DNA of 9,922 nucleotides from Bdellovibrionales bacterium (lineage in GTDB: Bacteria; Bdellovibrionota; Bdellovibrionia; Bdellovibrionales; UBA1609): NCBI GenBank assembly GCA_020435025.1, contig JAGRAG010000292.1, positions 1-9,922 on the forward strand. Direction: 5' to 3'. Numbering within the stretch: the first letter of the stretch is position 1; each line of letters starts with the position of its first letter. A model generated the notes under the pieces. That model saw nothing but the letters and a program-made list of their open reading frames with translations. It was not told the DNA's origin and did not search any database. Shown here one piece after another: positions 1 through 6,300 of this stretch. Made by a program: the position numbers and the translations under genes.

Positions 1-1
1 T

Positions 2-3000
2 CCGACGGTGAGTGGATCTATCACTCCGGTCACCTCTTATGTGAATCCAACAAATGAATCTAATTTAAATTTTTCTGGAACTTGTTCCGAGTTCAATCAA
101 TCGGTTTCTATTACCATTGACGACTCCAATGGTGCTACATCTGCAATCACGGTTGGCACGGTTTGTACCGCTGGAAATGTGTTTAGTTTAAGTATCGATG
201 TCAGTTCACTGGATGACGACACTCTGTCAGTGAACCTATCTCATCAAGATTTGGCGGGAAATCAGCAAACAACGACCCTCTCCTCTTTGACAAAAGATAC
301 TTTGGTGCCAACCATGGCCATCACTAGTCCCACCGGAACAGACTATATAAATGTTAGCAATGTCGTATTATTTCCAGTTTCAGGAAGCTGTTCAGAAGCT
401 GGCCAAGATGTCCTTCTCACTGTTGATGATAGCAATGGCGCTACGACCGCAGCGACGGGAACAGTAACCTGTTCTGGAGGAAATACATTTAGTGGAAATC
501 TAAATCTTAGCGGCTTAGACAATGGAGCTATAGACATTACGGCCTCTCATGTCGATGCCGCCGGAAATTCTGTAAATGCTGTACCCGTTTCTCTAGTTAA
601 GGACACCGTTGTTCCTAGTTTATCTATAGCTGTTCCAACGGGTGGAGCTTTTATTTTTTCCGGAAACGTGACAGCCTTTACTATGAGTGGTAGCTGTTCC
701 GAGGCTGGTCGTGATGTATCTTATTTTGTTAATGACGAAAATGGAGGAACGGCCGAAATATCAGGAACTGTAAGCTGTACTGGTGCGAACGACTTTTCAA
801 CAAGTTTAGATTTGTCCTCTTTAGAGGATGGAAATATTACTTTTACGGCTTCTCATACCGATGTCGCGGGTAATGAGGTTGAAGCTAGTTCAGTGCTGGC
901 GACAAAAGACACTGCAGCTCCAGTGGTAGCCGTTGTCTCTCCACTAGCAACGGATTATATCAATCTTTTAAATCAAAGTAGTTTTCTCGTTTCTGGAACG
1001 TGTTCTGATGTTGGCCAAACGGTAAAGGTGTCTATGGATGATGCAAATGGAGCCACTGTGGCTGTTGAAAATACAGTCGCCTGTTCCGGTGCCAATAATT
1101 TCTCTATGAATTTGAATCTTTCTACTTTGGACGATGGTGTTATTAATATTGCCGTTTCTCATGATGACAGTGCCGGAAACTCGGTAATCGGAACACCTGT
1201 GTCTTTGATTAAGGACACGGTAGCTCCCTCTGTAGCAATCACTTCACCAATTGCTACAGATATGATAAATGGTGGAAATCTAACTAATTTTGCATTTTCC
1301 GGAACCTGTTCCGAAGTCGGAGAATCCATTGAGCTGGTAGTCGATGACAGTAATGGCGGAACACCTTCCGTGACTGCGACGATACCTTGCTCTGGTTCAA
1401 ATAACTTTACTACGAATTTAGATCTATCAGGTCTTGATGATGGTCCCATTCATTTCGATGCTAGTCATACAGATACGGCTGGTAATTCTGTAACGGCAAC
1501 AAGAGTGACGATCACAAAAGATACAGGATTACCCTCAGTGGCAATCACAGCGCCTATAGTTTCGGATTTTGTTAACAGTGTGTCTGAAGGAAGTTTTACG
1601 ATTTCTGGAACCTGTTCCGATGTTTCTGAGGATGTCCATCTCAGCGTCGATGATACTAATGGAGCAACTACAGCAGTGACCACTACGATTTCTTGCTCCG
1701 GATCCAATAATTTTTCAACAGCGCTGAATTTGTCAACACTTGACGATGGGACGATCACGATCTCTGTTTCTCACGAAGACGCTTCTAGTAATGTGACAAA
1801 CGGTAGCCCAGTTTCTTTAACAAAAGACACCGCTTTGCCAGTTGTTGCTCTGACAGCGCCAACAGTTTCCGACTATATTAATTCGGGCAATGTCGGAAGC
1901 TTTACGATATCTGGAACTTGCTCTGAGGTAGGTCAGGTCATCAATTTGTCGAGTGATGACACCAATGGTGGAACCTCATCCGTTGACACTTCGACGGCCT
2001 GTTCGGGAGCTAATAATTTTTCAACGACCGTTAATTTGAGTGGACTAGACGATGATTCCATCACAATCTCTGTTTCACATGTGGATGTTGCGGGCAACTC
2101 AGCAACGGGAGCCCCAGTGACACTGACAAAAGACACTGGATTACCCACAGCTTCTATAACGTCGCCAACAGAAACGGATTTTGCCAACTTCACGACAAAA
2201 AATGCGTTTCCTATCAACGGTAGCTGTTCCGAGACGGGGAAAAGTGTATCTATTTCTATCGACGACACCAATGGAGGAACGGCTCCCGTTACGGTTAGCG
2301 TGGCTTGCGATGGGGCAAACGACTACAGCACAACCGCGAACTTGTCTTCATTAGATGATGGAACATTGACGGTTTCAGTCACACATGTCGATGATGCAGA
2401 AAATTCAAGTGTCGCCGTTACTGTTGATTTCACAAAGGATACGGGACTGCCGACAGTGAGCATCACCTCGCCTCTTGCGGCAAGTTACATCAATGCGACC
2501 TCTCAAAGCAGTTATGCAGTGAGTGGAAGCTGTTCTGAGGTGGGGCGTGATGTTGTGGTGAGTGTGGATGATGTGAATGGCGGGACGGCTGCGGTGACTT
2601 CCGATGTCGCCTGTCAGGCGGGCAACATTTTTTCAACAGTTCTTGATGTCTCTAGTTTGGATGATGGAGCCGTCAATTTAACGGCTTCACATTCAGACGC
2701 AGCTGGTAATACTGGCAATGCAACCCTTGTTGCTGTGACAAAAGACACGGTAGCTCCGTCTGTGAGCATTTTATTTCCTGATATTACAGATACGATTTCG
2801 ACTGGGAATGAGGGGAGTTTTACAATTTCTGGAAGCTGCAGCGAAGAGGGGCGCGCTGTAACCCTTGTGGTTGCCGATGGGAGTGTCATTACGCCCGATG
2901 TCTCTCCGGGAACTCAGCCGAACTGCTCGAGTGGTACTTTTACTACGTCTGTAGACCTTTCTTCTTTGGATGATGGGAATATCACGATCACTGCAGATCA

Positions 3001-3370
3001 TAATGATGCTGCCTTGAACGAAGCTGTACAAAGTAGTGTGACCGTACTTAAAGACAGCGCATTGCCTTCGGTGACAATCGCTTTTCCCACTGTTTCCGAC
3101 TATATTAATACAGGCAATGTAGGTACTTTTTCTGTTAATGGAACTTGCACAGAAGCTTCTCAAGATGTCGATATAAGCATCGATGACACCAATGGTGGGA
3201 CAACGGCTGTGACTGCAACAGTTTCTTGTACTGGCGGCAACAACTACACGGCCAGTCTTGATCTCTCCTCACTAGATGATGACTCTTTAACGGTGACAGT
3301 GACTCATGATGATTCCGTTGGCAATACGAGTTCTCCCGAAACGGTTGTATTAACGAAAGACACGGTCCGG
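2..3370 (+). repeat. Array of 11 tandem Ig-like repeats, period 306 bp (102 aa)
   Basis: Units begin at a Pro codon 24 residues before the conserved S-G-[TS]-C-[ST]-[ED] motif and start at 2, 308, 614, 920, 1226, 1532, 1838, 2144, 2450, 2756 and 3065, ending at 3370. Every spacing is 306 bp except unit 10, which is 309 bp. The consensus in order is PSVxITxP, a [TS]DYIN-like segment, FxxSGTCSE, DDxNGGT, a second Cys in a CSGxNxFS-like segment, LSxLDDGxI, SHxDxAGN and a closing KDT. The DxAGN motif and closing KDT are typical of bacterial Ig-like (Big-type) repeats found in large adhesins; I do not assign a specific Pfam family. Unit 1 begins almost exactly at the window edge, so more units probably lie upstream. 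Each unit should be one beta-sandwich in an elongated stalk. Confidence 0.93.
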
Positions 3371-6300
3371 CCCACAGCAACCATCAACCAAAGTATTTCG
3401 GAAACCGTAGGGTCTTGTGTGTTTTCCAATCAGGCCGATCCGGCGTTTGCCTTTCCTTTAGAATTTCGTGTGACATTTAGTGAGGCGGTAAACCCGTCTT
3501 CATTTAGTTATGGTAGTTTCATAAACTCTGGAACCGGTGGAGGAGTATCTTTTTCAGGATCACTTACGAGCTGTGGAGACAATCAAAACTATTCATTAAA
3601 AGTTGTATCAATGTCCCCTATGGGATCCATGGATTTTTCCCTCTCTGCTGGAGAAATTTCAGATGTGGCGGGGAACACCAATGGTGTCGCTTCGGGAGGA
3701 ACTGATACCAGCATTCTCTATTATGATTCACCATTTTACTGGGTCGGAAGTGTTGACTCTAACTGGTGGACGGCTGGGAATTGGTCTGGGGGCTCAGTTC
3801 CTACGAGCACTGATGTTGCTAAATTTTCCGATGTTTGCGGAGGTAATTGCAATGCGAATATTAATGGAAACGTCAATGTCGGCGGGGTTGATCTTCAATC
3901 AAGTTATTCTGGGACTCTTACCCAAGAGGCTGCGCGAACGATCATTCTGCAGGAGTCTGGCTTGACTCAAAGTGGAGGTTCGTTTGTTGGTGGAAACGCT
4001 GACATTACTTTTATTAATAGTGATTTTACTGTTTCATCTGGATCCTTTACAGCAACGTCAGCAAAGATCTTTATTTCAAGAAACTTAAACATAGGTGCGG
4101 GGGCTACATTTAATCACAATAGTGGAACAATTGAAGTTAATGCGAACTCTTATATTCCATACTTTACGCCCAATAATCATGTTTTTCACAATCTTGTATT
4201 AAATCAAACAGGAGGCAGTGATCGAGAGTTTAATTTAAATGGTCAAACGATGTATTTAGAAAACAACCTTTTCATTCTATCTAGTTGTGGAACATGTGAA
4301 ATTGAAAATGGAGTTATCGATGTGAAAGGTGATGTCCATGTCACAACATCAAGTGCGTTACTATCTGGAACGGGTTCAATTAAGTTAACCGGAAGTGGTA
4401 CGCAATACATTTCTGGATCTGGCTATATTCCTCCTTTGTGGATTGCTTCCACAGGAACCGTAGAGTTTGCAAACGACCTAAATATTTTAACTCAGATTCG
4501 AAAGACTTCAGGTAATGTCAGTGTGAATGGTCATAAAGTTACATTATTAGGGAACTCAAATTATACAACTTCACGAGAGATTGATCCTGGTGACATTTCC
4601 TTTCAAGATTTAACGATCAAGTATGTTGTCGCTGGTGATAGAGCTATCGATGTGTTAGGAAGTGTCATAGTCAATGGAAATCTAGAAATAGACAATGATT
4701 GCCCGGGAACGTGTGATTTTGCTGGAACGGGATCTTTCTTAGTTAAGGGCAATGTCATACTAGACAATCAGTCATCCAATCATGGAAGCGTCGATCTTGT
4801 GTTAAATGGATCCACAGATCAAAATATTACCTATCTAGGTGGTGGTGTTCCTGGTGGAACTTGGTCCATCAATAAAGTCTCTGGTGATGTTGTTTTGCAA
4901 AGCAATTTATCTTTGAATGGGTCGGGTCAGGACCTCAAGATTTTAGATGGCGATCTGGATCTCAATAGTTTTAATTTGACTGTGAATGATCGTCTGGAAG
5001 TCGGTGACGGTATCGGCGCTGCGAGTTCAGCCCGCGTGTTACAAGGGTGTTCCACGATCGCCTCTGGAACGACTGTCATTGCCGCAGATGGTGATGTTAT
5101 TGACTCCCTTTCTAATCCTAGTGTTTCTATTAGTGATGCTTCGGTGAATGAGGGTGGCGATCTTGTTTTTAATGTCAGTTTGTCTGAAGGCGTTTGTGGG
5201 GGCTCTTTTACGGTAAATTACAGTGTTACAGGTGTCTCTGCCCTAAGTGGCATGTCAGACTACAACCCAACTGCGGATGACAGTGACGGAGTGAGTGACG
5301 GCGTTTTAACCATTGCGGCTGGTGAAACGTTAGGAACGATAACAATTCACACGACAGGTGATACCAACTTGGAATCTGACGAGGAGCTTTTAGTTACCCT
5401 ATCGACTCCCTCTCATGGATCTTTTTCAGATGACACGGGAGTTGGAACGATAGTAAACGATGATGATAACGGTTACATATGGACAGGAGATGCTGGCGAT
5501 AGCGACTTTTATAATGGAGCCAATTGGTCAAACGGCGTTTCAGCTCCCACTCCGGGGAGTTCGGTTCTTTTCGATGATACTTGTTCAGATGTGCCGGCAA
5601 ATTGTGATGTGACTTTAAATGGAAGCTTTAATTTTGGAACATTGAGCATTGGCAGTAGTTATCCTGGAACAATCGCAGTATCAGGGGGAGCCGTCGTTTC
5701 TATTGGCGGTGAAGGCTTTCTACAAAATGGTGGAACATTTCATGCAGGTTCTGGAAATTTTTCAAGTGATCGCATCTGGATCACGGCAGGAGTGTATACA
5801 GCGACTTCGGCCACGACAACGACGACATTGAATTCCTATATTAACCCAAGTGTCACTTTCAACCACAATAATGGAGCTTGGACTGCGGAATCTTCTTCAA
5901 CTGGTAGTGGAACATATCTTAGTGCCTCAGGACATTCATTTTACAATATGAGTGTCGTCGGACAGACGAGCGAGAAGTTTTATTTGGTCGGTTCGGTGAT
6001 TGTTGTCAACGACTTGACAATAAATATGGGAGGAGATTTTGGCTATATTTCTAGTGGAGAGTTTCAGGTGTATGGAAATGCAAACTTGGTCGCCAGTGGA
6101 GTGACTTATCTCTCTGATGCCGTGGTGACTTTAAAGGGAGGCAGCAGTGTATACACTGGCGCAGCAGGAGAGGGGGGTCCACACATTCGTATTGATTCTC
6201 CAGGAACTGTCACTTTACAAGGAGCTGAAGTTACAACTGAAAATTTAACCTTAGTTTCCGGTTCAATTGATATTCAAGCCAATAAAGTGACAATGATCGC

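Noticed and set aside
8..10. GTG at 8 as the start codon of the giant gene.
   Set aside because: The preceding in-frame codons (Pro, Thr) fit the repeat consensus exactly and no signal peptide follows; the frame is open to the window edge.
343..3380. Antisense reading frames of 60-130 codons across the Ig-like array.
   Set aside because: They follow the repeat: for example the lower ends of two of them (1159 and 1465) are exactly 306 bp apart. They are shadows of a repeated, stop-poor sense sequence, and their translations lack plausible domains.
3603..3965. A 120-codon + strand frame overlapping the giant gene.
   Set aside because: It lies in another frame inside well-defined domains of the giant protein and has no recognisable domain or ribosome site.
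5800..5830. ACG/ACA-rich tract (about 5814-5826) coding for consecutive threonines, considered as a microsatellite or phase-variation site.
   Set aside because: The tract is short and imperfect and made of triplets, so length changes would not shift the frame.
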